Shown here piece after piece: positions 1-9,548 of a stretch of 64,000 nt of DNA. Numbering within the stretch: position 1 is the stretch's first letter; the number at the start of each line of letters is the position of its first letter. Under the pieces are notes generated by a model. That model saw only the letters and a program-made list of their open reading frames with translations. It had not been told where the DNA came from and searched no databases. Origin of the DNA: Vibrio gelatinilyticus (lineage in GTDB: Bacteria; Pseudomonadota; Gammaproteobacteria; Enterobacterales; Vibrionaceae); NCBI RefSeq assembly GCF_022836845.1, contig NZ_JAJNNZ010000007.1, positions 149,035-213,034 on the forward strand, in the 5' to 3' direction. A program made the position numbers and the translations under genes.

Positions 1-874
1 GCATTCCCACGGCTGAGTTGAGTTGCGCCGAAGATGAATGAGATTCATTTAACATCTGAGTGGTTTTTTCACCTTCGGAAACGGGTGCCATCATGGTCGC
101 GACGGCCATACCTTTGGTGTCGTTACCTTGGCCTTCCTTGCTCCAGACAATTTGGTTGCTATTGGCATTGCCTTTTGAAACTTTTTCAAAATCAGGTATC
201 AACTTTCCATTCGCTAGTTTAGAGTCAGAGCTAAGCTCTTTACTTAGCGGAGTATCTTCTGATAACACTGCTGGTGATGTCGGCTCTATTGTTTGTTGTT
301 CAGACTCTATTTTTGAGCCTGCCAATATGGCCGTTGTTCCTTCAGCGCTTGACACTGACTTCTGCTCTACGGTCTCGTTTGATGCGAGCTGTTGCTCTTT
401 GGAGTCACCTTGGCTAGATGCTGACTTCTGCAGCGTTTTATTTGACTCGTCTAATCGACCTAATAAAACCGCACCTTCAGCAACAACCTCATCGGCTGGT
501 ACGCTATTTTCTGCTGGCTTATGGTCAGAGTCAGAGCCTTGTGAGACTCCTTTGACGATAACATCAGTGTCATCCAACTCTTCTGAAGTCATTTTTTTGA
601 CGCCATCGGTCGCCATCATGTCGTCAGAGTCTAGAATCACTTTTTCACTGTCAGAGGAGTCATCATCGTTTATTGTCAACATGACATCTGAGGACTCACC
701 AGAGGATACGTCTTTTGTTTCCCCAGACTCGCTCCCTTCCATAGCAGCCGAAATTCGACTCCAAAAGCCTTGAACTTCTTCGCCTTCGCTAGGAGTTGCT
801 GGCTTATTAGAAACAGCAATGCCTTTTGCATTAACGGTTGGTGCTGAATTAGTCGTAGATACAGAGAAGCTCAT
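1..874 (-). CDS. fliK: Flagellar hook-length control protein FliK, N-terminal part (cut by window edge)
   Basis: The reading frame starts at an ATG at 872-874 and stays open to base 1, giving about 291 N-terminal residues; the C-terminal domain lies outside the window. The visible part is low in complexity and rich in Ser, Asp, Glu and Lys, as expected for the poorly conserved N-terminal ruler region of FliK. The call rests mainly on position: it is the last gene of fliEFGHIJ and follows fliJ by about 120 bases, the place fliK occupies in Vibrio. FliK is a secreted ruler that stops hook growth and switches export to filament substrates. An AAAGG motif lies about ten bases before the start. 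The conserved C-terminal domain cannot be checked here. Confidence 0.82.
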   Translation of the reverse strand, partial: MSFSVSTTNSAPTVNAKGIAVSNKPATPSEGEEVQGFWSRISAAMEGSESGETKDVSSGESSDVMLTINDDDSSDSEKVILDSDDMMATDGVKKMTSEELDDTDVIVKGVSQGSDSDHKPAENSVPADEVVAEGAVLLGRLDESNKTLQKSASSQGDSKEQQLASNETVEQKSVSSAEGTTAILAGSKIESEQQTIEPTSPAVLSEDTPLSKELSSDSKLANGKLIPDFEKVSKGNANSNQIVWSKEGQGNDTKGMAVATMMAPVSEGEKTTQMLNESHSSSAQLNSAVGM

Positions 875-995
875 CGTGAAAAGTGCCTTTCTAAAAAATT
901 TGCCCATGTCCTTAGCAGCAAGCGGCAATAAATCGCCCCTTCCACCATTTAACCTGTTAATGATGCAATAATTACGCCATTAAACAAGAGTTTCG

Positions 996-1439
996 CTAGC
1001 GTTGAGCTTTACGGCGAGAAAACAGTAAGTTGGCAAATTCGTCCATTTGCTTTTGTTCAATTTTTTCTTCTTTTTGACGTTTTTCTTTTAAGCGCTTCTC
1101 CATCATCCATTCATACGATCGGCGCTGGGTCCTGGTGTTATGCCAGTAATCTTGGCAGTTTTCGACTTGTGTTTTGAAATGAGATTCTGCCGAACGCTGC
1201 TTGGAAAGAGTTTCATCAAGTTGCGTCAAGAAGCGGTTCAAGTGGCCATATTCACTGGCCGTTAACCCCTTCATTCCTCGCTGAACCAATTGATTACAAT
1301 AGTCTAAACGGTACTGCTCGATCTGCTGAACCTGCTTATAGTAATCATCGAGTTCCACTTGAGCTTTATTAAGAGCAAGCACCGCTTGTTCTTCGTTGTC
1401 TTTAGCTTGCTCTAAAAGAAAATCGAGTGCATTGTCCAT
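996..1439 (-). CDS. fliJ: Flagellar export chaperone / stalk protein FliJ
   Basis: This 147-residue protein is highly charged and almost wholly helical, with heptad-like Gln, Glu, Lys and Leu patterns along its length, as in the coiled-coil FliJ family (usually about 147 residues). FliJ sits in the centre of the FliI ATPase ring and connects it to the export gate protein FlhA, much like the gamma subunit of F-type ATPases. The gene starts three bases after the end of fliI and precedes fliK, the conserved order. It is probably translated from the fliE-fliK transcript. No unusual feature was seen. Confidence 0.93.
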   Translation of the reverse strand: MDNALDFLLEQAKDNEEQAVLALNKAQVELDDYYKQVQQIEQYRLDYCNQLVQRGMKGLTASEYGHLNRFLTQLDETLSKQRSAESHFKTQVENCQDYWHNTRTQRRSYEWMMEKRLKEKRQKEEKIEQKQMDEFANLLFSRRKAQR

Positions 1440-1442
1440 AGG

Positions 1443-2765
1443 TTACTCAACCTGTAGCAATTGTTTGAGCATATTAATGCACATATCATAAGGCACGGAG
1501 TCCTTCATACTTTGCTGCAAATACTGATCAAGTTTTGGTTTCAGGGTAAATGCGCTGTCGATAGCAGGGTCGGTTCCCGGCTTATAAGCACCAATCGATA
1601 CCAAGTCCTGATTTTTTCGACATACAGAAAGAATTTGTCGAACCGCTTTTGACATTAATAGGTGTTGGTCATCGGTAATTTGCGGCATTACTCGGCTCAC
1701 AGACTTCTCAACATCGATCGCAGGATAGTGCCCAGCGTCCGCCATTTCTCGCGATAGAACGACGTGACCGTCTAATATCGCTCGCGCTGCGTCAGCTATC
1801 GGATCTTGAAGATCATCACCCTCAGTTAATACGGTAAAAAAGGCCGTAATGGAACCTTGATTCTCACTACCATTACCCGCTCGCTCAACCAATGCGGGTA
1901 GCTTGGCAAAGACGGAAGGTGGATAACCTTTTGTCGCTGGCGGTTCGCCCACAGATAGCGCAATTTCACGTTGAGCTTGTGCAAAACGAGTCAAGGAGTC
2001 CATGAGCAATAAAACATCGAAGCCTTGATCTCTAAAATACTCAGCGATCGTCAATGCGGTTTGACAGCCCTTAAGTCTCATCAATGGCGACGAATCAGCG
2101 GGTGCGGCGACCACAACTGAACGCTGACGCCCTGATTCGCCGAGGATTTCCTCGATGAATTCTTTTACCTCTCGGCCACGTTCACCAATCAAGCCAACAA
2201 CCACAACTTGCGCGGTGGTGCCGCGAGTCATCATGCCCAGCGTCACCGATTTACCGACGCCTGAACCTGCAAAGAGGCCAATACGTTGACCTTTACCTAC
2301 CGTGAGTAAGCCATTAATGGCTTTGAGACCAACGTCGAGTGGCTCAGTGATTGGCTTTCGTGCTAATGGGTTAATGGTCTGCGCAACAAATGACGACTTC
2401 TGGTCAGTGTATATTTCACCCAAGCCATCAAGGGGGTTACCGACGCCATCAATCACACGCCCGAGTAACTCCATACCAACCGGAACGCCCGTTTCGCCGA
2501 CTAATGGGGTGACCTTCGCTCCGGGCAACACTCCTGTGATCTGCTCACTAGGCATCAAAAATAGGTTATCTCCGGAAAACCCGACAACTTCAGCCTCCAT
2601 ATCGCCTGACATAGTTTCTACTGTACACAAGCTTCCAATAGGGGCTTTACAGCCTGTTGCTTCAAGGGTCAATCCAACCACTCGAACAAGTTTGCCTGAC
2701 GCGATCGCGCGAGATTTAAAACCATGACTTTTGTAATTAGCCAGACGATCAGCAAGGGCAAGCAT
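1443..2765 (-). CDS. fliI: Flagellum-specific export ATPase FliI
   Basis: This is a full-length (440 residues) member of the F1/V1 beta-subunit-like ATPase family, which energises unfolding and export of flagellar subunits. A Walker A motif (GSGVGKS, about residue 168) and a Walker B segment (LLLMDSLTR, about residue 250) are present. The N-terminal 20 residues are typical of the FliH-binding extension. The start codon overlaps the fliH stop by one base (TAATG), which points to translational coupling of the ATPase with its regulator FliH. All catalytic motifs are intact. Confidence 0.97.
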   Translation of the reverse strand: MLALADRLANYKSHGFKSRAIASGKLVRVVGLTLEATGCKAPIGSLCTVETMSGDMEAEVVGFSGDNLFLMPSEQITGVLPGAKVTPLVGETGVPVGMELLGRVIDGVGNPLDGLGEIYTDQKSSFVAQTINPLARKPITEPLDVGLKAINGLLTVGKGQRIGLFAGSGVGKSVTLGMMTRGTTAQVVVVGLIGERGREVKEFIEEILGESGRQRSVVVAAPADSSPLMRLKGCQTALTIAEYFRDQGFDVLLLMDSLTRFAQAQREIALSVGEPPATKGYPPSVFAKLPALVERAGNGSENQGSITAFFTVLTEGDDLQDPIADAARAILDGHVVLSREMADAGHYPAIDVEKSVSRVMPQITDDQHLLMSKAVRQILSVCRKNQDLVSIGAYKPGTDPAIDSAFTLKPKLDQYLQQSMKDSVPYDMCINMLKQLLQVE

Positions 2766-3565
2766 TACTCACCTCCCTGGTGCCGATTAATACCACAAAA
2801 ATTTTGCAATACTGAACGCACTCGCTCTTCCATACGGTAATTAACACTCGACTCGCCGGCTTCGATTTGAACATCACCGCGATTTAAGGCTGGCTCAATA
2901 AGCAAGGTCCAATTGCGAGTTGCAATCTCTTCATCGCCATACGCTGCTTTAATAATATCAACATCTTGAGGGTTGAGCTTAATCGTGATCGCATGCCCAA
3001 GAATTGGCAAGGCTTCAACGGACTGCTTTAAGGTATCTAAAACAATCTGAGGATTGGTTTGCACTTCAACATGAATGACTTCTTTAGTCAGCGCTAAAAC
3101 CATATCTATCAGCTGCTTCTCAACTTGGGCGTTCATTAACTCTAATGGTTGAGCAAACTGATTTGCCAACTGGACAAAGGTCTCTACTTGCTGCTTGATA
3201 TAGTCTTCACCTGCAGCAACACCTTCTACTTTGCCGGCGGCGAGCCCCTCTTCGTGGCCGTCTTGTAAGCCTTCTTCTTTTCCTTTGTCATAGCCTTGTT
3301 TAAAGCCGGCTTCTTGGCCCTGAAACAGTCCTTCTTGATAGGCTCCTTGCTTAATCTGTTCGAATTGTTCTTCGGTCAGTTCAAGCGGCTCCTCTTCAGC
3401 TTCTGAAGGCTCGGATGGTGCCCAACCGGGATCGTAATTGAATGCAGTTTCACGCGCCTGTTGTGTGGTTTGCGAACTATAATCTGGCAACCCCCACGAG
3501 TGGGCTGCTTCGACACTGTTGTCTTCTGAAGGTCGTAAAAAACCACGTTTTCTATCGTTTGACAT
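2765..3565 (-). CDS. fliH: Flagellar assembly protein FliH
   Basis: FliH holds the FliI ATPase at the base of the flagellar motor through FliN and the C-ring. This 266-residue protein has an acidic N-terminal region, then a run of glycine-spaced helical repeats (GxxxG-type, about residues 95-145) that is a hallmark of FliH, then a C-terminal domain with the V-ATPase E-subunit-like pattern. It lies between fliG and fliI and overlaps fliI by one base. The C-terminal residues are polar and show no truncation. Confidence 0.95.
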   Translation of the reverse strand: MSNDRKRGFLRPSEDNSVEAAHSWGLPDYSSQTTQQARETAFNYDPGWAPSEPSEAEEEPLELTEEQFEQIKQGAYQEGLFQGQEAGFKQGYDKGKEEGLQDGHEEGLAAGKVEGVAAGEDYIKQQVETFVQLANQFAQPLELMNAQVEKQLIDMVLALTKEVIHVEVQTNPQIVLDTLKQSVEALPILGHAITIKLNPQDVDIIKAAYGDEEIATRNWTLLIEPALNRGDVQIEAGESSVNYRMEERVRSVLQNFCGINRHQGGE

Positions 3566-3603
3566 AGTATTCTTCGTTTAACTTAGAGTTTACGCAGCAA
3601 AAG

Positions 3604-4656
3604 TTATAAGAACTCATCGGCACCACCAGTTAGTGCCAGATCACCGTTGTCGGCCATACGGCGAGCAATAGTGAGGATTTCTTTTTGCGCTGACTCTACA
3701 TCAGACACTCGCACAGGTGGCATAGCTTCGATGTCTTCACGCATCATATCGGCGGCGCGGTTGGACATATTGATGAATATTTTCTCTCGGAGAGTATCGT
3801 CAGTGCCTTTGAGCGCTCTTTGAAGCACATCTTGTGGAACATCTCTAAGTAGCTTTTGAATACCTTGATCATCAACTTCGATTAGGTTTTCAAAGACAAA
3901 CATAAGATCTTGGATTTGTGTTGCCATGTCTTCATCATGATCACGAATATGATCCATCAATGCACTTTCAACGTTATTATCGAGATAGTTCATAATTTCA
4001 GCCGCAGCTTTAAGGCCACCAATTTTCGCAGCCTGAGCACCAGCTTGACCAGCAAATTGTTTTTCCATGATTTCGTTGAGCTCTGCCAACGCTGAAGGTT
4101 GAACTTCTTCTAGGTTAGCGATTCGCATCATCAGATCAAGGCGAACACGCTCTGGGAACTGAGATAGAATTTCTGCTGATTGATCCGCTTCCAAGTAGGA
4201 TAAAACAATGGTTTGGATCTGTGGGTGCTCGTTTAAAATGATGCTGGCAACTTGTCTTGGATCCATCCATTTGAGGGAATCTAGGCCTTTAGAACCGGTA
4301 CCAAGTAAGATCTGATCCACCAAATTATTCGCTTTATCTTCGCCTAATGCTGCCACTAAGGCATTACGCATAAAGTCTTCGCTACCCATACCGATATTGG
4401 TGTATTTTTGGATGTCCTCCAGAAAAGCACGATGCACCGCCCCGACTTTCTCCTGATTGAGATCGTTGGCTTTGGCCATAGCACTACCAACCTTTTGTAC
4501 CTGTTTAGGCTCTAGGTGGCGAATAATGCTCGCAGCGTCCTGCTCGTTGAGACTGAGCAACAAGATTGCTGCCTTTTCTTCGCCACTGATCGAGGCAATG
4601 TCGACCGTGGTTTCAGCAACCCCATCACCTTGTTTTGCTATGATTTCATTTGCCAT
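3604..4656 (-). CDS. fliG: Flagellar motor switch protein FliG
   Basis: FliG forms the upper C-ring, interacts with the stator and, with FliM and FliN, sets the direction of rotation. The 350-residue length is normal. The N-terminal FliF-binding domain (GEEKAAILLLSL near residue 25), the middle domain with an EHPQ motif (near residue 145) and the charged C-terminal motor domain are all present. The ATG follows the fliF stop codon directly, with no intervening bases, so translation of ring and switch is probably coupled. No oddities were seen. Confidence 0.97.
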   Translation of the reverse strand: MANEIIAKQGDGVAETTVDIASISGEEKAAILLLSLNEQDAASIIRHLEPKQVQKVGSAMAKANDLNQEKVGAVHRAFLEDIQKYTNIGMGSEDFMRNALVAALGEDKANNLVDQILLGTGSKGLDSLKWMDPRQVASIILNEHPQIQTIVLSYLEADQSAEILSQFPERVRLDLMMRIANLEEVQPSALAELNEIMEKQFAGQAGAQAAKIGGLKAAAEIMNYLDNNVESALMDHIRDHDEDMATQIQDLMFVFENLIEVDDQGIQKLLRDVPQDVLQRALKGTDDTLREKIFINMSNRAADMMREDIEAMPPVRVSDVESAQKEILTIARRMADNGDLALTGGADEFL

Positions 4657-6405
4657 TTAGGTTTCAGCCATCCAATTTTTCACCACCTGAGCTGCGAGTT
4701 CAGGCTCGTTTGCAACCAAAGCTCTCACAGCTTTGAGAACATCTTCATCTTTATGTAGATTCGGCAGATCGATACCACTGCTAAATTCGAACAATTCACC
4801 GCCTTCAATATCGCCAGAAATCAAACTGGTCTCGCCATCGGCACCAAGTGGTAAACCATCAGGACCGTATAGCTGCTCTTCCTCATCATTGACGGATGGA
4901 TTAAGCAGTTTTTTCATCGCAGGACGAATGAGCACAAGAACAACCACGATTATGACAACGGCACTTGCCAACCAGCGGATCCAATCGTTGAAATTTGGAT
5001 GCTCCCAGATAGGGGCATCAGCTAATGTATGCTCCATTGGCTCTTCGAAAGTCACGCTAAGGACATTAAGTAAATCGCCGCGTGCTTCACTGTAACCCAC
5101 GGCTCCAATAAGCACTTGTCGAATCGCAGATAATTCACTTTCTGAGCGAGGTTGATAGGTGACCTCGCCACTGTCTGGGTTAACGTTTTGACGATTTTTA
5201 ATTGCCACGGCCACGGTTTGGCGATTCACCACACCAGTTTGCTTTCGTTCATGACTGATCGTGGTGTCGAGTTCAAAATTACGAGTCGCTTCTTTATGAA
5301 CAGAGCCTTGCCCAAGTATAGAGCCATCTTTCATCTGCGCGACGTCGGTCGGTATTGACGCATCCGCGGGTGGCTGATTACTTAATGCCCCCGGAACCCC
5401 AGCGACTACATTACCGTTGTTGTAATCTTCTAATGTGTATTCGCTGCGCGTGGCAGGCGTATTTGGGTCAAAGCGCTTTCTTGTTTGTTCAACAGCACTG
5501 AAATCTAATTCGATATCGACTTGCGCTGTGTAATTACCCAGGCCAAGGATCGGGATCAGTACTGAATCGATTTTTTCACGAAGAGCCTGTTCTTGTTTTC
5601 TTTCTAAGTCATGTTCTTTGCGTCGCGCAGCTGACATAGGATCTTGCGAGCCAGAACTTAACAAGCGTCCGTGTTGGTCAGTAACGGTGATACGCGTTGG
5701 CTTCATGCCAGGTACAGCGCTGGCTACCATATCGACCACAGAATCTACTTCTTCTTGTTTCAACACCGACCCTGTTGCCAAGGTTAAAAACACCGATGCC
5801 GAAGCTTCTTGATTGTGCCTTACAAATACACTCTGCTTAGGCAACGCCAACAACACTTTGGCTTTGCGTACCTGTTTCATCTGTTCGATCGCTTTGGCTA
5901 ATTGACGCTCACGGCTCAGCTTTAAACGCTCTTGTTCAAGACGCTGAGAAACACCAAAACCCATGTCATTCATGAGAATGTCATCGCCAGTATTGCTTTC
6001 ACGATTAAGGCCTGCTCTGGCAAGATCAAGCTTCAGTCCATTATAATCACTCACGGGAACGCTCAAGGTATTACCTTGAAGGTTGTAGGCGATTTTTTTC
6101 TGATCGAGGTAGTCAAGAACAGGAATAAGTTCTTCGGTTTCATATACCCCCAACGGGCGCATCTCTGGTTCTTTTACCCAAAAGAAGAGCATTACAATAA
6201 GAGCAACACAGATTGAAATCGACAATACCAATACGATCTGCCTTAGCAAATCGAGATCGCCCATTGCCAAGTCAAATTTGGAGCTACTTTTCTCGTTAGC
6301 GTCGGGGTTCTGACTGTTACTGTCAATGTCAGAACTGGCCATGAGGGCGGTATCCTGACCACCATCAACAACGGCTAAATCGGTCGAATGAGTATCTTGA
6401 GCCAC
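4657..6405 (-). CDS. fliF: Flagellar MS-ring protein FliF
   Basis: FliF forms the MS-ring in the inner membrane, the first structure of the basal body. The 582-residue protein has a short cytoplasmic N-terminus, a first membrane helix at about residues 55-76 (IVLVLSISICVALIVMLFFW), a large periplasmic ring-building region, a second membrane helix at about residues 460-480 and a C-terminal cytoplasmic tail that binds FliG. The tail carries the acidic segment typical of Vibrio FliF. It follows fliE closely and ends directly before the fliG start. Confidence 0.97.
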   Translation of the reverse strand: MAQDTHSTDLAVVDGGQDTALMASSDIDSNSQNPDANEKSSSKFDLAMGDLDLLRQIVLVLSISICVALIVMLFFWVKEPEMRPLGVYETEELIPVLDYLDQKKIAYNLQGNTLSVPVSDYNGLKLDLARAGLNRESNTGDDILMNDMGFGVSQRLEQERLKLSRERQLAKAIEQMKQVRKAKVLLALPKQSVFVRHNQEASASVFLTLATGSVLKQEEVDSVVDMVASAVPGMKPTRITVTDQHGRLLSSGSQDPMSAARRKEHDLERKQEQALREKIDSVLIPILGLGNYTAQVDIELDFSAVEQTRKRFDPNTPATRSEYTLEDYNNGNVVAGVPGALSNQPPADASIPTDVAQMKDGSILGQGSVHKEATRNFELDTTISHERKQTGVVNRQTVAVAIKNRQNVNPDSGEVTYQPRSESELSAIRQVLIGAVGYSEARGDLLNVLSVTFEEPMEHTLADAPIWEHPNFNDWIRWLASAVVIIVVVLVLIRPAMKKLLNPSVNDEEEQLYGPDGLPLGADGETSLISGDIEGGELFEFSSGIDLPNLHKDEDVLKAVRALVANEPELAAQVVKNWMAET

Positions 6406-6420
6406 TATTTAATACCTAAC

Positions 6421-6732
6421 TTATACCGGCATGTTCATTAGTTCTTTGTAAGCATCGACAAGCTTGTTTCTCACTTGAATCGTTGCCTCAAACGCGACAC
6501 TGGATTTGTTGCGGGCAATCATCACATCAGACAGCGACACGTTTTCGTCGCCGCGGTCAAATCGCATTTGTAGATCACCAGAGGATTTTTGCAGGCCATT
6601 AACGTTATTAATGGCGTTATTGAGCATATTACCAAAGTCAGCGCCAACCGTATGGCCGCTTGCTGCGGGCCGGCTGTTAGTTGCTTCTAGCATCATTGCT
6701 TGCATTTCACTTTGTAATCCCTGAACTTTCAT
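6421..6732 (-). CDS. fliE: Flagellar MS-ring/rod junction protein FliE
   Basis: FliE links the MS-ring to the proximal rod. The 103-residue length and the C-terminal pattern (VSLSDVMIARNKSSVAFEA, then VRNKLVDAY) match the family closely. It is the first gene of the fliEFGHIJK operon. A good sigma-54 element lies 64-79 bases upstream of its start, so the operon is probably a FlrA- or FlrC-dependent class, as in V. cholerae. Confidence 0.96.
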   Translation of the reverse strand: MKVQGLQSEMQAMMLEATNSRPAASGHTVGADFGNMLNNAINNVNGLQKSSGDLQMRFDRGDENVSLSDVMIARNKSSVAFEATIQVRNKLVDAYKELMNMPV

Positions 6733-6795
6733 GCGGTCCTCATTTCGTCAATAATTTGACTATCGCTGTTCTTATGCTTCCACTATATCTAACAC

Positions 6796-6811
6796 AGCAA
6801 AATATATGCCA
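6796..6811 (-). promoter_or_regulatory. Sigma-54 promoter of the fliE operon
   Basis: On the minus strand the sequence is TGGCAT, five bases, TTGCT. This matches the sigma-54 consensus TGGCAC-N5-TTGCW with the essential GG and GC correctly spaced. It lies just after the flrC stop and 64 bases before fliE. Confidence 0.8.
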
Positions 6812-6845
6812 TTGAGCGTCGCTTTTTGTGCACTAGTACGCACTA

Positions 6846-8258
6846 CTAAGCTGGAATGTCTATTCCTGCGTCACGCATTTTCGCGAGCTTGTAGCGCAAA
6901 GTCCGAGGGCTAATCCCCAACTTCTCTGCCATGTCTTTGCGACGCCCCTGACATTCTTTGAGCGTATCAAGAATAATGGTGAACTCTTGGTCTCTCAGTT
7001 CATTCCCTAAGCCATCGCCAAGGGAAACAGCACGTTCTACTGGTGCGCTAAACCCGGCAACAGGCGCAATAATCGGTTGAGCGATTTCACCGCTAACCAC
7101 TTGCTGCAAACTACTCGCGTCTTGCCAATCCAGTCCTTCAATCAGGATGTGTTCGGCATCGATGTCTTTTTCATCACTCAGGATTAGCGCTCTTTGAATA
7201 ACGTTGTCGAGTTCACGTACATTGCCTGGCCAAGTGTATTGAAGCAGTTTTTGCTTCGCTGTTTCACTAAGTCCTATCACTGGAAGACCCAGCTTTTTAC
7301 AGTGCCTTTCGATTAAGTGCAACGCCAGTGGAGTAATGTCCCCAAGTCGATCACGCAGGGCAGGCCAAGTAATTGGGAAAACATTCAGGCGATAGTACAA
7401 ATCCTCGCGAAAGTTGCCTTCTTGCACATATTGCTTTAAATCTCGGTTACTGGTCGCCAATACTCTCACATCCAAAGCAACGCTCTTTCGGCTGCCCAGT
7501 CTTTCAACTTCACGTTCTTGCAACACACGTAGAAGTTTTGCCTGCAAATTCAGATCCATTTCGCTAATTTCATCGAGCAATATTGTGCCGCCTTGAGCCT
7601 GCTCAAATTTTCCTGGACACGCTTGTACAGCGCCAGTAAATGCCCCTTTTTCATAACCAAACAGTGTTGCTTCAAGCATATTGTCGGGAATGGCCGCACA
7701 GTTAATTGCCACAAAAGGCCCATTAGCGCGTGTTGATGTTTTATGGATGTGGCGAGACATCACTTCCTTGCCTGATCCACTTGGCCCAAGAACCATAACG
7801 TTTGCATCGGTTTTAGCGACTTTTTCAGCCAGAGCTAACAGCTTGAGACTCTTCTCGTCAGCGACAACAGCGTTACCATCGTCCTCAGATTTATGTGGCG
7901 CGTAGCGTCCAACCATATTGAGTAACACTTCAGGGGCGAAAGGTTTTGCCATGTAATCGATAGCGCCCTCTTTCATCGCTTCAACGGCATCTTCGATATT
8001 GGCGTACGCGGTCATTAGCAGTACAGGCAATTTAGGCCAATTTTGTTTGATATTACGTAACAACGCTAAGCCGCCCATTCCAGCCATTTGAACATCCGAC
8101 ACGACAATATCAATTTGCTGCGCTTTGAGTTTAATCAATGCATCTTCGGCACAATCAGCTTCTACCCAGTCATATCCAGCAAGGGCAAGGGTGTCGACGA
8201 GCGCTTCGCGTAACCCTTCGTCATCTTCTACAATCAGTACTTTACTCTGAGCCATCAT
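6846..8258 (-). CDS. flrC: Sigma-54-dependent flagellar response regulator FlrC
   Basis: FlrC is the response regulator that activates class III flagellar genes (hook, basal body, major flagellin) with sigma-54. The 470-residue protein has a receiver domain (about 1-125; VEDDEG acidic pair and phosphoacceptor in VVSDVQMAG), a AAA+ domain with Walker A GPSGSGKE (about residue 160), the GAFTGA sigma-54 loop and LLDEI Walker B, and a Fis-type helix-turn-helix at the C-terminus. Its start overlaps the end of flrB by 17 bases. All functional motifs are present. Confidence 0.96.
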   Translation of the reverse strand: MMAQSKVLIVEDDEGLREALVDTLALAGYDWVEADCAEDALIKLKAQQIDIVVSDVQMAGMGGLALLRNIKQNWPKLPVLLMTAYANIEDAVEAMKEGAIDYMAKPFAPEVLLNMVGRYAPHKSEDDGNAVVADEKSLKLLALAEKVAKTDANVMVLGPSGSGKEVMSRHIHKTSTRANGPFVAINCAAIPDNMLEATLFGYEKGAFTGAVQACPGKFEQAQGGTILLDEISEMDLNLQAKLLRVLQEREVERLGSRKSVALDVRVLATSNRDLKQYVQEGNFREDLYYRLNVFPITWPALRDRLGDITPLALHLIERHCKKLGLPVIGLSETAKQKLLQYTWPGNVRELDNVIQRALILSDEKDIDAEHILIEGLDWQDASSLQQVVSGEIAQPIIAPVAGFSAPVERAVSLGDGLGNELRDQEFTIILDTLKECQGRRKDMAEKLGISPRTLRYKLAKMRDAGIDIPA

Positions 8259-9333
8259 TTACTCCATTCGTTTCTTGCTCGCCGGATGTTTTATCGTTTG
8301 CAAGTGGCAAACACATCGTAAAACAAGCTCCGTCTCCCTCTTCTGACAGCAACTCAAGGCGTCCATCGTGTGCACGACAAACCATTTGAACCACTGCTAA
8401 CCCAAGTCCTGTACCTTGAGAACGAGTCGTGAAAAAGGGTTCCATTATTTTTGCTTGCAGCTCAGGAGGGACCCCTGGGCCGCTATCTTGGACCGAGATT
8501 TTTAATTCACCTCGTACCGGGCGAAAGAACACATCTATCTGTGCTTGTTTACCCGCAATTTGAATCGCATTGAGAACCAGGTTACTCAGTGCAGAAGCAA
8601 GGGCATTGACATTACCAAGTAGAGCGACATCTTCTTGTTCTACTTCGATAAAATAATCAATTTGATTGCTTTTAATTGGCGCTTCTACCATAGGTTGGAA
8701 TTCGGCAACCAGGTCTTTTAATTGAAAAGGTTTAACGACTTTGTTGTCGCCGCCTTTTGCAAACAACAGCATGTCATTGACCTGTTTTTCTAGATCTTGC
8801 AGTCGATCCATTAACTTGGTTTGAAAGCGCGATTTTGTCGCTTCTGGTAAGTTTGGCGCAGCAAGATTCGAGGCGTACAACATAGCGCTCGATAAAGGCG
8901 TTCTAACTTGATGCGCTAGCGAAGCTACCATCCGGCCAAGCGAAGATAAACGTTGCAAGTCGCTAACCCGAGACTGCAATAGTCGGGTTTCAGTCAAATC
9001 GGTGACAAGAATCAGTTGCCCGGTAGAGGATGCTGATATCGCCAAGCGAACTTTTCGGCCGTTACGCAGTGAGATTTCATGGCCATCATCTTCTTTGGGA
9101 TCAAAAGCCAGTTGAATAAGTTCAAACCATCGATGACCAACAAGGGGCAATTCGAGAATTCGCTCGGCTTCTGGATTTGCTTCGCGAACCACACCCTGAC
9201 CATCCAGCAATATAACGCCTGCAGGCATAACATCGATCACTTGCTGGTAACGCTCAACCTGCGCTTCCAAAGAGTCTAGGTGCGAGGTGACTCCGTCTGA
9301 GGTCGATGGTAATTCAGATACGCCATTATCCAT
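8242..9333 (-). CDS. flrB: Flagellar sensor histidine kinase FlrB
   Basis: FlrB is the cytoplasmic histidine kinase that phosphorylates FlrC. No membrane segment is visible. A PAS-like domain (about 30-120) is followed by the H-box with the conserved histidine (LAHQVRTPLS) and the N, G1 (DSGPGVP) and G2 (GTGLGLAVV) boxes of the ATPase domain. I chose the ATG at 9331-9333 because an AAGGAAG motif lies upstream; an in-frame GTG at 9358-9360 would add nine residues. It is co-transcribed with flrC, and a sigma-54 element sits about 115 bases upstream. Confidence 0.94.
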   Translation of the reverse strand: MDNGVSELPSTSDGVTSHLDSLEAQVERYQQVIDVMPAGVILLDGQGVVREANPEAERILELPLVGHRWFELIQLAFDPKEDDGHEISLRNGRKVRLAISASSTGQLILVTDLTETRLLQSRVSDLQRLSSLGRMVASLAHQVRTPLSSAMLYASNLAAPNLPEATKSRFQTKLMDRLQDLEKQVNDMLLFAKGGDNKVVKPFQLKDLVAEFQPMVEAPIKSNQIDYFIEVEQEDVALLGNVNALASALSNLVLNAIQIAGKQAQIDVFFRPVRGELKISVQDSGPGVPPELQAKIMEPFFTTRSQGTGLGLAVVQMVCRAHDGRLELLSEEGDGACFTMCLPLANDKTSGEQETNGVNDGSE

Positions 9334-9446
9334 TGAGAGCTTGCTTCCTTTTCTCTGCACTAAGTACTAAACATTCATACTTGTTTGTCACGTCCTTGGT
9401 CATTTTGATGACGTTTAAAACGGCAAAAACAATAATAGCCCAACAA

Positions 9447-9462
9447 TGCAATTAGCATGCCG
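9447..9462 (-). promoter_or_regulatory. Sigma-54 promoter of flrBC
   Basis: The minus strand reads CGGCAT, five bases, TTGCA, which preserves GG and GC at the -24/-12 spacing. In V. cholerae flrBC is a class II operon activated by FlrA with sigma-54, and this site fits that role. Confidence 0.75.
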
Positions 9463-9548
9463 AGCTATTTCTTTTATTTTTCATTGTCTTACATGCGTCA
9501 AATAATTGTCACCACCAACTAGCCGACTTAATGTGTGGTTTCGCAGAG

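Noticed and set aside
60..773. Long plus-strand open frame of 237 residues
   Set aside because: It lies antisense to the N-terminal part of fliK; its Ser-rich composition mirrors the Asp/Glu/Ser-rich coding on the other strand, and no ribosome site fits.
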